Assembly: GCA_026874595.1 (NCBI GenBank)
Contig: JAPPUL010000076.1
Span: forward strand, 124,001 to 188,000
Length of the DNA: 64,000 nt
Direction of reading: 5' to 3'
From: Sipunculus nudus
Lineage: Eukaryota; Annelida; Sipuncula; Golfingiida; Sipunculidae
Shown: positions 43,631 to 53,631 of the stretch, piece after piece
How positions within the stretch are numbered: position 1 is the first letter of the stretch
Layout of the letters: each line of letters begins with the position of its first letter
Notes under the pieces: generated by a model
The model's input: only the letters and a program-made list of their open reading frames with translations
Databases searched by the model: none
Told to the model about the DNA's origin: nothing
Position numbers and translations under genes: made by a program

Positions 43631-43865
43631 AATAAGGGCTAATCGCTACAAATAAAAACATAGTAACGAAATAAGAATAAAACACTAAATGCGAATAAAA
43701 GCCAATAAAAAAAAAACAGAAAAAAGTAAATATATCAAAGAAAAAAAGAGAATCAGCAAAAACGTTATTAAATATAATATATAGCGGATGCAATATTTAA
43801 AATAAAGCAGTAAATAAGTATGATTTCATTTAAAAATTCTTAAAAAAAATATAAAACTGCAAGTT

Positions 43866-45311
43866 ATGGAGAAGATGAAGAATAAAACTAAGCTGTTTCT
43901 AGTGGTTATGATATTGATTATGCAGTTTATATGGCAGAGAGGATATGGTAAGGATGCTTTAGGAGAGAAGGTATCCTTAAGCTTGAAAGACTGCCTTAGC
44001 TTGGTATTAAAGACAAATACAGAGTATCAAAGTTATATATATAAAACAAAATCGAGGTCTAAACAAATAGACGAAGCAAAGGCCAAATTGTACTATCCAG
44101 ATTTATCGTTATCAGCTGGATATCAGTATCAATATACAAGTCAAAGTGCAGGCTTACTAACTTTCCCAACAGCCCCTCACACCCTAACAAGCTCGCTAGA
44201 TATAAATTACACAATATACGCATTTGGTAGGGATGGAGCAAAGCTATCGATAGCCCAAAGAGAATACGAGTTATCTATATTAGAAAAAGAAGCGTTAAAG
44301 GGACGTTTACTCAGGGAAGTACAAGAAGCGTACTACAGCGCGCTTCTTGCAAGACAAAACATAGAGATAAGAAAAGAAACAAGTAAATTGTTAGAAAGAA
44401 CGCTTAAAGAGGAACGTAGGAATTATTTAAGGGGGCGTTCTGACAAAACTGGATTTATAAGAATAAATATACAATATACAAGCGACAAATTAGAAGAGGG
44501 GAAGGCAGAGGATGATTATTTAAAAGCATTAAATAATTTACTTATGCTATTGTCTTTAGAGCCGGTAACAGAAATAGGCAAATATGAGTTAAAGGAAGCG
44601 GGATTTCGTGATGTAGTTTTTAAGGGAGAGGATGTAGTAACGGAGCGAGATTTCCTTATGGAAAAAGAAGCCTTAAGTTATATGAGCGAGTTAGATGGTG
44701 ATTTAAAGGAGTTATTGAATAAAGCCAAAGAGAGGCGAATAGAGCTTAAGAAACTAAAGATAAGACAAAAGATATTGGAACATAATAAAACAGTAGTAAG
44801 TTCTTTATACAAACCGAGTTTATCGGTATACGGGTCAATTGGCTTAAGATATACCCAGCAGCCAGAACTAGGACTAAGTGGAATTAGTCTAGGAGACTAC
44901 GATACACAAATTAATTATATAGCAGGAGTAAAGCTAAAAATGCCCTTAACCGAGCCTTTGATACCAAACTCATCAAGCCATAGTAAAGTAAAGAGTCTAA
45001 AATACGAGATAGGAGCCCTAGCAAAGGAGCTTGAGAGTGTATCAAAGAAGATAGAGCACGAGATAATATTAAAACAGCTTGAGTACAAAAGGTATGCAAA
45101 GAATTTAAGAGATAGGAAAGAGATATCGAAGTTATCGCAGGAGAATTTTAAGATAGTACGACGAGCATATAGAAAGGGAACGCTAGATTATATAAAATAT
45201 CTTGATGCGTATGTGCAGTATCAAAAAACGCAATTTGGGTATTACATGGAGTTATATAATTATAACAGGTCATACTTAAGGCTACTTGAGGCAATAGGGA
45301 TATATTATTAA
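43866..45311 (+). CDS. TolC family outer membrane efflux protein
   Basis: 481 residues. A signal peptide (about 9-28) leads into two long helical-hairpin halves typical of TolC/OEP proteins, each with a strand region (Y-P-D-L-S-L-S-A-G-Y and Y-K-P-S-L-S-V-Y-G-S). It forms the outer membrane channel for the membrane-fusion and RND proteins encoded right after it. Spacing of 34 bases to the next gene supports one operon. Length matches the family. Confidence 0.88.
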   Translation: MEKMKNKTKLFLVVMILIMQFIWQRGYGKDALGEKVSLSLKDCLSLVLKTNTEYQSYIYKTKSRSKQIDEAKAKLYYPDLSLSAGYQYQYTSQSAGLLTFPTAPHTLTSSLDINYTIYAFGRDGAKLSIAQREYELSILEKEALKGRLLREVQEAYYSALLARQNIEIRKETSKLLERTLKEERRNYLRGRSDKTGFIRINIQYTSDKLEEGKAEDDYLKALNNLLMLLSLEPVTEIGKYELKEAGFRDVVFKGEDVVTERDFLMEKEALSYMSELDGDLKELLNKAKERRIELKKLKIRQKILEHNKTVVSSLYKPSLSVYGSIGLRYTQQPELGLSGISLGDYDTQINYIAGVKLKMPLTEPLIPNSSSHSKVKSLKYEIGALAKELESVSKKIEHEIILKQLEYKRYAKNLRDRKEISKLSQENFKIVRRAYRKGTLDYIKYLDAYVQYQKTQFGYYMELYNYNRSYLRLLEAIGIYY

Positions 45312-45345
45312 ACGAGAGGCTATATAAATAAAGAGGGACAAAGAA

Positions 45346-46305
45346 TTGGACAAAGAATTGGACAAAGAATTGTATAAAGAAATGTTAGAGATAAAAAAGG
45401 TAATAGTGTTATTGCTGATGTTAACAGTTGGTTTTCTTGGTTGTGAGGGTGAAGAAGAAGCTAAAGAGGCTGAGGATAAGAAGGGAGGAGCAGAGAAGGT
45501 ATTGCAGGTGAGTGTTGTAGAAGTTGGTAAGGAGGTTGTGCGTGAGAGGTTGTCTTTAGTGGGAAGGGTTGAGGGTGAGGTTGAGCTAGATCTTTATCCG
45601 GATGTAGGAGTAGTTGGAATAGTACGAAATATTAAGGCAGTAGAGGGAAGTTATGTAAAGCGTGGAGAATATATAATGGAGCTAGATCAAAAGGCGGTAA
45701 CGGGACGGGACTTTCGCCGATTTGTTTTACGAGCGAAGATGAGCGGGTATGTTTCGCGAGTTTATGTAGAGGAGGGTGAGCTTGTAAATGGACAAAGGAA
45801 GCTGTGTCGGATAATAAGGGTCAAACGAGTTAAGGTGTATGTGGACGTACCGGAGAAGGACATATGGAAGGTGAGTGAAGGGCAGGAGGTATTGATAAAG
45901 CCTAAGGGGTATGAAGGGGAAGGGATTTCAGGTAAGATAAGCCGCTTATACCCAGCACTTGATCCAAATACCTTAACACTGAGGACAGAAGTTATGGTAG
46001 AGAATGAAGGACTTAAGTTAAAGTCGGGAATGTTTACGCAGGTTATTATATTGCTTGATAAGAAAGAGGCATATACAGCCCCTCTTAGGAGTATATTGAT
46101 GGAAGACAACATATCCTATGTCTATCTTTATGATGCGGAAGCAGGAGTAGTAAATCGTCAAGACGTTTTATTGGGGCAGTATTACGAAGAAAAAGTAGAG
46201 ATATTAAATGGCTTAAAGGGAGGAGAGAAGGTGGTGATAAAGGGTAATTACCGAGCATATGATGGAGAGAAGGTAAGGCTTTGGTCAGGAGCTGGGCTAG
46301 AGTAA
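45346..46305 (+). CDS. RND efflux membrane fusion protein
   Basis: About 319 residues. TTG 45346 is chosen because AAAGAGGG stands about 9 bases upstream; the next ATG (45382) has no such site. The first codons are three 12-bp tandem copies (D-K-E-L/Y), then a hydrophobic signal ending G-F-L-G-C, a plausible lipobox. The barrel-sandwich domain carries V-V-G-I-V-R-N-I-K-A-V-E-G-S-Y-V-K-R-G and a return strand S-G-Y-V-S-R-V-Y-V-E-E-G; the C-terminal beta-barrel follows. It is short for the family because the helical hairpin is almost absent. It bridges the TolC and RND proteins. Confidence 0.87.
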   Translation: MDKELDKELYKEMLEIKKVIVLLLMLTVGFLGCEGEEEAKEAEDKKGGAEKVLQVSVVEVGKEVVRERLSLVGRVEGEVELDLYPDVGVVGIVRNIKAVEGSYVKRGEYIMELDQKAVTGRDFRRFVLRAKMSGYVSRVYVEEGELVNGQRKLCRIIRVKRVKVYVDVPEKDIWKVSEGQEVLIKPKGYEGEGISGKISRLYPALDPNTLTLRTEVMVENEGLKLKSGMFTQVIILLDKKEAYTAPLRSILMEDNISYVYLYDAEAGVVNRQDVLLGQYYEEKVEILNGLKGGEKVVIKGNYRAYDGEKVRLWSGAGLE

Positions 46306-46362
46306 GTTTAGGCTATAAATATTTAAAATAAAGATAAACACAGAAAACGGGATTAAGTATAA

Positions 46363-49300
46363 ATGAAAATAACGGGCAAGTTGATAGACAAGCCTATGCT
46401 GGTGGGGCTATTATTGACGATGATAGTGGTAGTAGGTGTTGTGTCAATAATGATGTCCTCACTTGAGCTATTTCCAAACATAGAAATACCCTTTGTATTT
46501 GTGACAGTAGAATATAGGGGAGCCTCACCGAGCGAGATAGAGTATCAAATAAACAATAAGATAGAGCAAGAGATAAAGAAGATAAACGATATAAAGAACG
46601 TAACGTCGATAGCGCTACAAAATTTTGCTAGGGTGTTTGTAGAATTTGAATATGGAGTAGATAATAAAGAGAAGAAGCGGGAAGTAAATGATGCGGTAAT
46701 GAACATATTAAACGAGCTTCCAGATGATATAGAGACTCCAAGAATAGAAGGAATAGATGTAGCAAGCACCCCTGTAATGAATGTTATGCTTTATGGAGAA
46801 GGATATGGTTATGAAGATCTGACGGTAATGGCGGAGGAGGTAGACAAAGTATTTACGAGTAATATAGAAGGGCTTTCTCGTGTTAGGTTATATGGAGCAT
46901 TAGATCGGGAGATAAGTGTATTCGTGGATCCTATAGAGCTATGGAAGAAACAGATATCGCTAGTAGAGATATTCAGATTTTTCCAAGGAGGAGCACTTGA
47001 CAGTCCAGGTGGTGCGATAAAGATGGGGGATGTAGATTATCCGGTACGCGTTCTTGGATCATATAAGGATGCAGACGAGGTAAGAAATACGATATTGCTT
47101 TATAAGGATGGCAAGCCAGTATATTTAAAAGATCTTGGTAATATAGAATTTGGGACAGAGAAGGTAAGAAGCTACGCAAGATATAATGGCAAGCCAGCAA
47201 TAGCCCTTGCGATATTAAAGCAAAGGGAAGCAAATGTTCTTGAGGTATCGGAGTCAACGCAAAGAGTAATAGAAGGGATAGAGGGATCTGGTTTGCTACC
47301 GGAGGGTATAAAGTTAGCAGTAGTAGCAGATCAAGCAAGTGAAGTAAGGACCCGTCTTAAAGAGTTAGCCTCAAGTGCCCAACAAGGGATAATAGTAGTA
47401 TTCATAGTATTATTATTCGGGGTAGGGTTTCGGAATGCGTTATTAGCAACGCTTGCCGTACCTTTTTGTTCTCTATTTGCGATAATGGGGCTGTTTGTTT
47501 TAGGCGAGTCAATAAATAACATAGTCCAATTTGGTTTAATAATAATAATAGGGATAGTGGTAGACGGGGCAATAGTTGTAATGGAAAGCATATATCGGCA
47601 TATGGAAGGAGGTAAAGATAGGGTTAAGGCGGCTTATGATGGGACAGAAGAGGTGGGGAGCGCAGTAGTATCTGCAGTATTAACAACGATGGCCTCTTTT
47701 GCACCGATTTTCTTGATGAGCGGTGTAGTAGGAGCATTCATGTCATATATCCCAAAGACAGTATTACTAGCTTTAGTGGGGTCAATAATATTTGATCATG
47801 CGATAATCCCTGTGGTAGCAAGTAAATATCTGACTGTAAAGGGCGATGAAGGTTTTATAATAAGGTTATTTGCCAAGATGCGGCGTTGGACTGGTCGCAA
47901 AGATAGAGACTTAGGTGCTGGAGGGGATGGAGATTATATTGCAGGAGGGCGTTTGTGGACAAAAGATTTATTTAAGAAGGTACATGCAAAACATTCAAAG
48001 TTAATAAGGGCATCATTGCGGCACAAGTTTTTGGTGATGATATTGGCTTTGAGTGTATTTGTTATGGGGATATTGATATTACTTAGTCGAGATGCAGAAT
48101 TGTTTCCTGATATAGATCTTGGAAAGTTTATGATCTACGTAGAAATGCCAAAGGGTTATACTGTTGAGGCAACAGACAAGGTAACAAAGGATATAGAGCA
48201 AATTATATTACAATATATGTTTAGGGGAGGAGAGGAGGAGTTAGAAGAGAAAGAAGAGCAGATAGATAGCAAAAGGATAATAAAGTTTTATTCAACGACC
48301 GTTGGGGCAGGCGGTGCGAATGTAATGATAAATATGGGAGGAGAGTTTAGCGGGCCTAACACGGCACAAATTGATATAGATTTGATTCAGGCAGAATATA
48401 GGGATTATAGTCTAGAAGATTTCATGGCAGAACTTAGGAATGAGATATACGATAAGATAACGCCAGATGCCCGAGTTAGAGTAAGGAGTCCAAGGACGGG
48501 ACCTCCGACAGCGGCGCCGATAAATGTAATAATATCAGGTAACAATATAAATGTCTTAAAGAAGCTTGCAGGGCGAGCGGAACAGATAGTAAAAGGAGTT
48601 GATGGAGCAATAGATATAAGGAACGATTATGGAGTAAGTAAACCTGAGGTTAGGGTAGAAATAGACAGGGCACGAGCCGAGAAATATGATTTATCGGTAC
48701 AAACGATTCAAAGCTATTTATTTGCAATGAACACAGGCTATGAGCTTGCCCGATATCAGTATGGGACAAAAGAATATAAGGTAAGGCTTAGAGTAGATGA
48801 TAGGATATACAACAGGCGGATAGAAGACATATCAGCGATGGCAATATATAGCGAAAGGCTAAAAAGGCCCATAGCGCTAAACCAGTTTACGGATATAGTA
48901 TTAAAAAGCAATAGAAGTTATATAAGACGAGAAGACTTCAAACGTTCGATAGTAGTAAGCGGGGATGTAGATTTAACAAAGCGTTCACGCGGAGAGGTTG
49001 CGAAGGAGGTTATAGATATTTTATCGGATACGGAAACATTTTCTTTACCTAAGGGATATAGCGTTAGGTTTCGCGGAGAGAACGAGGATAGGGACAAATC
49101 GTTTGATGATTTGGGGAAAGCGTTTGTGATAGGCTTTCTTTTAATTTATTTTATAATAGTCTTACAGTTCAACTCATTTTTGCAACCTGTAGCAATACTA
49201 GTAACGGTATTGTTGTCAGTAGGTGGGGTCTCACTTGGAGTATTACTTAGTAATAGTAATCTTGGAATAATGGTTATGTTTGGAGGGATATCGCTTGCGG

Positions 49301-49656
49301 GAATTGTAGTAAACGACGCAATAGTTTTAGTAAGCTATGTAAATCTGCTACGCAAGCGAGGGCGTGGATTAAAAGAAGGAGTAATAGAAGCAAGCGAGAC
49401 GCGGCTAAAAGCGATATTGCTAACAACCTTTACAACGATAGGAGGCTTATTACCCTTAGCCTTAGCAATAGGCGGGACTAGGTCATTCTGGAGTCCGATG
49501 GGTTGGGCGATAATAGGAGGACTTAGTCTTGCAACGGTTCAAACTTTGATAGTAGTTCCTGTGGTGTATGTATATTTGGAAGAAGGGAAAGAAAAGACGA
49601 AAGAGTTGTGTAAACGGTTATTAGAAAGGGTTAGGGGCAGAGGCAAAAGAGAGTAA
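46363..49656 (+). CDS. RND family inner membrane efflux transporter
   Basis: 1097 residues with the usual 12 helices and two large periplasmic loops. Helix 4 has I-G-I-V-V-D-G-A-I-V-V-M-E, so the AcrB-type V-D-D is V-D-G here and one relay aspartate is replaced by Gly, as in some metal-type RND pumps. Helix 10/11 carries G-I-V-V-N-D-A-I-V-L-V. Loop sequences lack the methionine pairs of copper pumps; the hydrophobe/HAE family is the best fit. A charged, Gly-rich insertion lies around residues 510-535. It probably exports drugs or lipids powered by protons. Confidence 0.9.
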   Translation: MKITGKLIDKPMLVGLLLTMIVVVGVVSIMMSSLELFPNIEIPFVFVTVEYRGASPSEIEYQINNKIEQEIKKINDIKNVTSIALQNFARVFVEFEYGVDNKEKKREVNDAVMNILNELPDDIETPRIEGIDVASTPVMNVMLYGEGYGYEDLTVMAEEVDKVFTSNIEGLSRVRLYGALDREISVFVDPIELWKKQISLVEIFRFFQGGALDSPGGAIKMGDVDYPVRVLGSYKDADEVRNTILLYKDGKPVYLKDLGNIEFGTEKVRSYARYNGKPAIALAILKQREANVLEVSESTQRVIEGIEGSGLLPEGIKLAVVADQASEVRTRLKELASSAQQGIIVVFIVLLFGVGFRNALLATLAVPFCSLFAIMGLFVLGESINNIVQFGLIIIIGIVVDGAIVVMESIYRHMEGGKDRVKAAYDGTEEVGSAVVSAVLTTMASFAPIFLMSGVVGAFMSYIPKTVLLALVGSIIFDHAIIPVVASKYLTVKGDEGFIIRLFAKMRRWTGRKDRDLGAGGDGDYIAGGRLWTKDLFKKVHAKHSKLIRASLRHKFLVMILALSVFVMGILILLSRDAELFPDIDLGKFMIYVEMPKGYTVEATDKVTKDIEQIILQYMFRGGEEELEEKEEQIDSKRIIKFYSTTVGAGGANVMINMGGEFSGPNTAQIDIDLIQAEYRDYSLEDFMAELRNEIYDKITPDARVRVRSPRTGPPTAAPINVIISGNNINVLKKLAGRAEQIVKGVDGAIDIRNDYGVSKPEVRVEIDRARAEKYDLSVQTIQSYLFAMNTGYELARYQYGTKEYKVRLRVDDRIYNRRIEDISAMAIYSERLKRPIALNQFTDIVLKSNRSYIRREDFKRSIVVSGDVDLTKRSRGEVAKEVIDILSDTETFSLPKGYSVRFRGENEDRDKSFDDLGKAFVIGFLLIYFIIVLQFNSFLQPVAILVTVLLSVGGVSLGVLLSNSNLGIMVMFGGISLAGIVVNDAIVLVSYVNLLRKRGRGLKEGVIEASETRLKAILLTTFTTIGGLLPLALAIGGTRSFWSPMGWAIIGGLSLATVQTLIVVPVVYVYLEEGKEKTKELCKRLLERVRGRGKRE

Positions 49657-49668
49657 GGAGAGAATAGG

Positions 49669-50313
49669 TTATGATATTAGTCCCTCATTAATAGCTTTTC
49701 CGACGACCTCAGCGCGAGAAGATACTTGTAATTTATCATAAATATTTTGAATGTGTTTTCTTACGGTATTAGGTTTTATATTTATTTTGGCAGCGATTTT
49801 GATATAAGTAAGTCCTTGAACAATAAGCTTTAGAATTTCTTTTTCGCGTTTTGAGAGGTTGTAGTCCTTAGAGTCAATAGTTTTAATAGGTTTTTCGAAA
49901 TAGTTTAGTATTTTCCGAGCGATACGTGGAGTCATAGGAGAGCCGCCGTTGTGCAGTTCAATAAGTTCGGAAATAAGGTCTCGTCTTGGCGTATCTTTAA
50001 GGATATAACCTTTAGCTCCAGCTTTAATGGATTTAAAGATTTTGTCTTCGTCTTCAAAGATGGTAAGCATCATGATTTCAATATAAGGATGCTGTTTTTT
50101 AATTATCTTAGTAGCCTCAATGCCATCAATACCCGGCAGTCCAATATCCATAAGAACGATATTAGGCTTATCCTGGGATTTATTAAGCTCGGTAATAAAG
50201 TCTTCAGCGGTACTAAACGCCCCACAGACAGTAATCTTGTCGGAAGAGTTTAGAAGGTATGAGATACCTTCCCTAATATTTTGAATATCTTCAACTATGA
50301 CAATTTTAATCAT
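49669..50313 (-). CDS. NarL/LuxR-type response regulator, orphan
   Basis: 214 residues. Receiver domain with acidic residues E-D near 8-9, phospho-acceptor Asp 56 in L-M-D-I-G-L-P-G and the conserved Lys in G-Y-I-L-K-D; LuxR-type HTH at about 150-205 (S-K-R-E-K-E-I-L-K-L-I-V-Q-G-L, then N-T-V-R-K-H-I-Q-N-I). It would bind DNA as a phosphorylated dimer. No histidine kinase is encoded nearby. It converges on the RND gene by 12 bases; regulation of the pump is possible but unproven. Confidence 0.92.
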   Translation of the reverse strand: MIKIVIVEDIQNIREGISYLLNSSDKITVCGAFSTAEDFITELNKSQDKPNIVLMDIGLPGIDGIEATKIIKKQHPYIEIMMLTIFEDEDKIFKSIKAGAKGYILKDTPRRDLISELIELHNGGSPMTPRIARKILNYFEKPIKTIDSKDYNLSKREKEILKLIVQGLTYIKIAAKINIKPNTVRKHIQNIYDKLQVSSRAEVVGKAINEGLIS

Positions 50314-50550
50314 AGGCCCAACGTAGTAAGAAAAAGTGCTTTATAAAAAAACGCTTTATAAAGCAATAAAACACTCTAAATATGTAAAATACTGTAAAAA
50401 AGACCTCATTTTAGTTAAATTAAAAAAAATACTTAAAAACCCAATTAAAAGTAATAACAATTAGCGATAAAAAAGAATATAATAAATAGAAGGCTTGTTT
50501 AAAATACTACAAATGTACAAGTTTGGTTTAAATAAAAGGAGGGTTAGGTT

Positions 50551-51855
50551 ATGAGTGATAAAGACAAAACTTTTGGTAATGGAGCTAATGGGGTAGTAGG
50601 AGGAGATGTTAAGAAAGTGGCAGAGGGTAAAAGCCGTCGTGAATTTATAAAGAAGCTAACAAGCTTATCGATAGGCGGGGCCTTAGTTGAAGGGAGCGTG
50701 TTAAGGGGTGAGGCAAAGGGAAGTGTAGAAAGGATATTATCGTACAGAGCGCTTGGCGACACAGGGCTTAAGGCATCAGACATATCGTTTGGAGCGGGAG
50801 GGTTATGGAATTATCGAGTAGCGTTAAAGGCGATGTCCTTAGGTATAAACTATTTTGACACAGCACCGGACTATGGTTCTGGGGGGTCTGAGGAGGAACT
50901 AGGGAAGGCATTAAGTAAAAGCAGCCTGACAAGAGATAAGATGATATTGGTAACAAAGATGTGTAACGTAAGTGGCTATCCGGGCCATAAGTACCGAGAG
51001 ACAAAGGAAGGATATATAAGGGGAGTAGAATCTAGTTTAAAGCGTCTAAAAACAGACTATATAGACTTTCTATTGGTACATGCGCTAGGAGAGCGAGACA
51101 CAGGACATGGTGGAGAGCTTTATAGATTGCAAGACGAAGCAATGCTAGAAGCGAATGAGCGACTTAAGGAACAAGGTAAAGTACGTTATCTTGGAGTATC
51201 GAGTCATAATTACAATGCAGCGCTGCAAGGGGAGTTAGACTACGCAATAGAGAGCGGAAAGTATAAACTACTAATGGTAGCATATAATTTCAAAGATCGT
51301 CCAGCAGGGTACAATTTATTAAACGGTCTTGTGAAGCTATCGAAGAAGGCAAAATCAAATGGGGTAGCCTTTGTGGCAATGAAGACGTTGCGGGGTGCAT
51401 CGGGATTAAACCCTGAACTTAACGAAGGTAGATCATATGCCCAATCAGCATTCAAATGGGTGTTATCCAACGACTCAGTATCTTGCTTGGTGGTAACGAT
51501 GCGAAGCCATGATCAGATACAGGAGTACATAAAGGCCTCAGGGCGGAAGGTAAGCCAAAGTGATATAAACTTATTAAAAGCAGTTAGCGCAAAAGATGAT
51601 GATTGTGAACTTGGCTGTAATGAATGCGAGAGAGTATGTCCAAGTGGTGTTAAGGTATCGTCGATATTGCGTTACAACATGTATTTCAAGAACTACGGTA
51701 TGGAGAAGGAAGGTATCAGCTTGTACAAAGGGCTTAACGAGGACGTATCAGAGTGCTATAGCTGTAAGGACAGTCCGTGTATAAGAGCATGTTGTTTTAA
51801 TGTAGATGTAAAGCGGAAGTTAGAAGAGGCGCATAAGAATTTGCAGCTAGCTTAG
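50551..51855 (+). CDS. Tat-exported aldo/keto reductase with C-terminal iron-sulfur region
   Basis: 434 residues. The N-terminus has a twin-arginine motif (S-R-R-E-F-I-K-K-L) and hydrophobic stretch, implying export as a folded protein, perhaps with cofactor loaded. The aldo/keto reductase barrel (about 65-345) has F-D-T-A-P-D-Y-G with catalytic Asp and Tyr, T-K-M with Lys and V-H-A. The tail carries cysteines in C-E-L-G-C-N-E-C-E-R-V-C-P and C-Y-S-C-K-D-S-P-C, a ferredoxin-like arrangement for one or two clusters. GGAGGG precedes the ATG by 8 bases. Substrate unknown. Confidence 0.88.
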   Translation: MSDKDKTFGNGANGVVGGDVKKVAEGKSRREFIKKLTSLSIGGALVEGSVLRGEAKGSVERILSYRALGDTGLKASDISFGAGGLWNYRVALKAMSLGINYFDTAPDYGSGGSEEELGKALSKSSLTRDKMILVTKMCNVSGYPGHKYRETKEGYIRGVESSLKRLKTDYIDFLLVHALGERDTGHGGELYRLQDEAMLEANERLKEQGKVRYLGVSSHNYNAALQGELDYAIESGKYKLLMVAYNFKDRPAGYNLLNGLVKLSKKAKSNGVAFVAMKTLRGASGLNPELNEGRSYAQSAFKWVLSNDSVSCLVVTMRSHDQIQEYIKASGRKVSQSDINLLKAVSAKDDDCELGCNECERVCPSGVKVSSILRYNMYFKNYGMEKEGISLYKGLNEDVSECYSCKDSPCIRACCFNVDVKRKLEEAHKNLQLA

Positions 51856-51934
51856 TATGTAAGTGTAGTTCACGGGATAGTCTTTAAGTAAATGATATTA
51901 AAGAGACTAAGGCAAGAAATGCAAGAGAGTGAGG

Positions 51935-52312
51935 ATGAGGATAGAGATAAGAGAGATAGAGCTTGATGCGCTAGTAGGAGTATATGAACATGAGCGAATG
52001 AGGAAACAGAAGATAGTATTAAGTATAAGTCTAAAGGTATCTTCTGGGCGGGCATTTATAACGGATGAGTTAGAAGACGCCCTAGATTACGATAAACTCG
52101 AGCGCGATTTACGAGAACATGTACGAGAGACAAGATATAAGCTAGTAGAAAAGCTAAGTTACGATATAATGGAATATCTTTTTTCTTACACAAAAAGTAT
52201 ACAAGAGATAAATCTTGAGCTTAAGAAACCGGAGGCATTTACAAGTGGACGTGGCGAGGTTGTGCTAGTATGTGCAGGTATACGCGAAGGCGAAAGTTTT
52301 GTAATATTGTAA
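51935..52312 (+). CDS. folB: Dihydroneopterin aldolase
   Basis: 125 residues from ATG 51935 (a GTG two codons upstream is possible). The FolB fold is recognised by the start I-E-I-R-E-I-E-L-D-A-L-V-G-V-Y-E-H-E-R, a D-Y-D-K-L segment, the helix Y-K-L-V-E-K-L-S-Y-D-I and the strand I-N-L-E-L-K-K-P-E-A-F. It cleaves dihydroneopterin to hydroxymethyl-dihydropterin and glycolaldehyde in folate synthesis. The conserved Tyr, Glu and Lys of the active site appear to be kept. It lies between the aldo/keto reductase gene and rlmN on the same strand. Confidence 0.85.
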   Translation: MRIEIREIELDALVGVYEHERMRKQKIVLSISLKVSSGRAFITDELEDALDYDKLERDLREHVRETRYKLVEKLSYDIMEYLFSYTKSIQEINLELKKPEAFTSGRGEVVLVCAGIREGESFVIL

Positions 52313-52398
52313 TTATTGAACAAGAGATGTTAAAAGACAGATATAGAGAAAAGAGCAAGATGTAGCTAAGAGAAAACGGAGGAAAAGAAAAGTAAAGA

Positions 52399-53463
52399 GT
52401 GCAGGGCAAAATAGAGTCAATATTAAACTACACAAAAAAAGAAATAGAAGAGCTTGTAATAAGGGCAGGATATGAGAGATATCGGAGCAAACAGATACAA
52501 AACTATATATACCAACAAGGGGTATATGATTTTGAACAGATGCAAACGCTTCCGAAGGGCTTACGTAACAATCTGGCAAGCGGATATAATGTAATAAGCT
52601 TAAAAGAGGTGGATAGACTTTCAAGCCGCGGAGGCGGGACAACAAAGGTAGTATACGAACTTGCAGATGGCAATAGGATAGAAAGTGTAGTAATACGAGA
52701 AGGAGGTAGAAAGAGTTTGTGCATCTCCTCCCAAGCGGGTTGCCCACTAGCCTGTACATTTTGTGCAACAGGGACAATGGGTTTAAAGCGGTCCTTATAT
52801 GTCGATGAGATAGTGGGACAGTATTTGCTACTTAAGAAAGAGAATAAAAAGCTTGATAATATAATTTATATGGGGATGGGGGAGCCGTTTTTGAATTATA
52901 AAAATGTCCGAGGGTCTATAATGGCGTTGTTGGACACTGAGCTTGGAGGTTATGGTGCACGACGGATAACGGTATCAACAGCAGGCATAGCACGAGGGAT
53001 AGAAAGGTTGGCAGATGATGAAGGTTTACAAAACATACGGCTTGCAGTATCGCTAACGACCTTAAATCAGAAGCTACGAAAGCAAATAATGCCGATAGCC
53101 AAGAAGATAGATATAAAGGAACTATTAAAGTCGTTAAGATATTACACTAGAAAGACAGGCAAACGTATAACGCTAGAATACATAATGCTTGCGGGTGTAA
53201 ATATGGGCAAAGAGGATGCAAAAGACTTAATTAAGCTATATAATAGCGAATTAAAGTTCAACTTAAATTTGATACCGTACAATAAGATAGAAGTATTAGA
53301 AGGAGCTCCTTTAGCGTATGAGGGGAAAAATTATGCAGAGCCGAGTGTAGGAGCGATAAAATATTTTAAAAACTACTTTAAATACACGAATCTAGAGGTA
53401 GTGGAGAGGAAGCGAAAGGGCCGAGAAATAAAGGCAGCCTGTGGCCAGTTAGTCCAAAGGTGA
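52399..53463 (+). CDS. rlmN: 23S rRNA/tRNA adenine-C2 methyltransferase
   Basis: 354 residues. Radical SAM cluster motif C-P-L-A-C-T-F-C-A-T-G and the methyl-carrying cysteine in the C-terminal A-A-C-G-Q-L place it in RlmN (or Cfr-like) proteins; the S-S-Q-A-G-C and M-G-M-G-E-P-F-L-N motifs agree. RlmN methylates A2503 of 23S rRNA and A37 of some tRNAs. GTG start is uncertain: the GGAGG upstream is 15 bases away. Cfr resistance enzymes are less likely in this housekeeping context. Confidence 0.92.
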   Translation: MQGKIESILNYTKKEIEELVIRAGYERYRSKQIQNYIYQQGVYDFEQMQTLPKGLRNNLASGYNVISLKEVDRLSSRGGGTTKVVYELADGNRIESVVIREGGRKSLCISSQAGCPLACTFCATGTMGLKRSLYVDEIVGQYLLLKKENKKLDNIIYMGMGEPFLNYKNVRGSIMALLDTELGGYGARRITVSTAGIARGIERLADDEGLQNIRLAVSLTTLNQKLRKQIMPIAKKIDIKELLKSLRYYTRKTGKRITLEYIMLAGVNMGKEDAKDLIKLYNSELKFNLNLIPYNKIEVLEGAPLAYEGKNYAEPSVGAIKYFKNYFKYTNLEVVERKRKGREIKAACGQLVQR

Positions 53464-53552
53464 TAAAAAAAAACAAAGACAATGTGAAACTAATATAGCT
53501 TATAGGGTATATTTAGATTGTATGTAGCAATGGTTATGGATGTAGGTATGTG

Positions 53553-53585
53553 GAGGGAATATAGAGGGAATATAGAGGGAATATA
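53553..53585 (+). repeat. Three 11-bp tandem copies upstream of the radical SAM gene
   Basis: GAGGGAATATA is repeated three times in a row about 50 bases before the ATG at 53632. Confidence 0.9.
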
Positions 53586-53631
53586 GTTGTATAGAAAGAA
53601 TATAGAAACAATAGAATGGAGATAAAAGAGA

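Noticed and set aside
43631-43865. Possible replication origin upstream of DUF721-gyrB
   Set aside because: AT-rich and next to replication genes, but I found no TTATCCACA-like box and dnaA/dnaN are absent.
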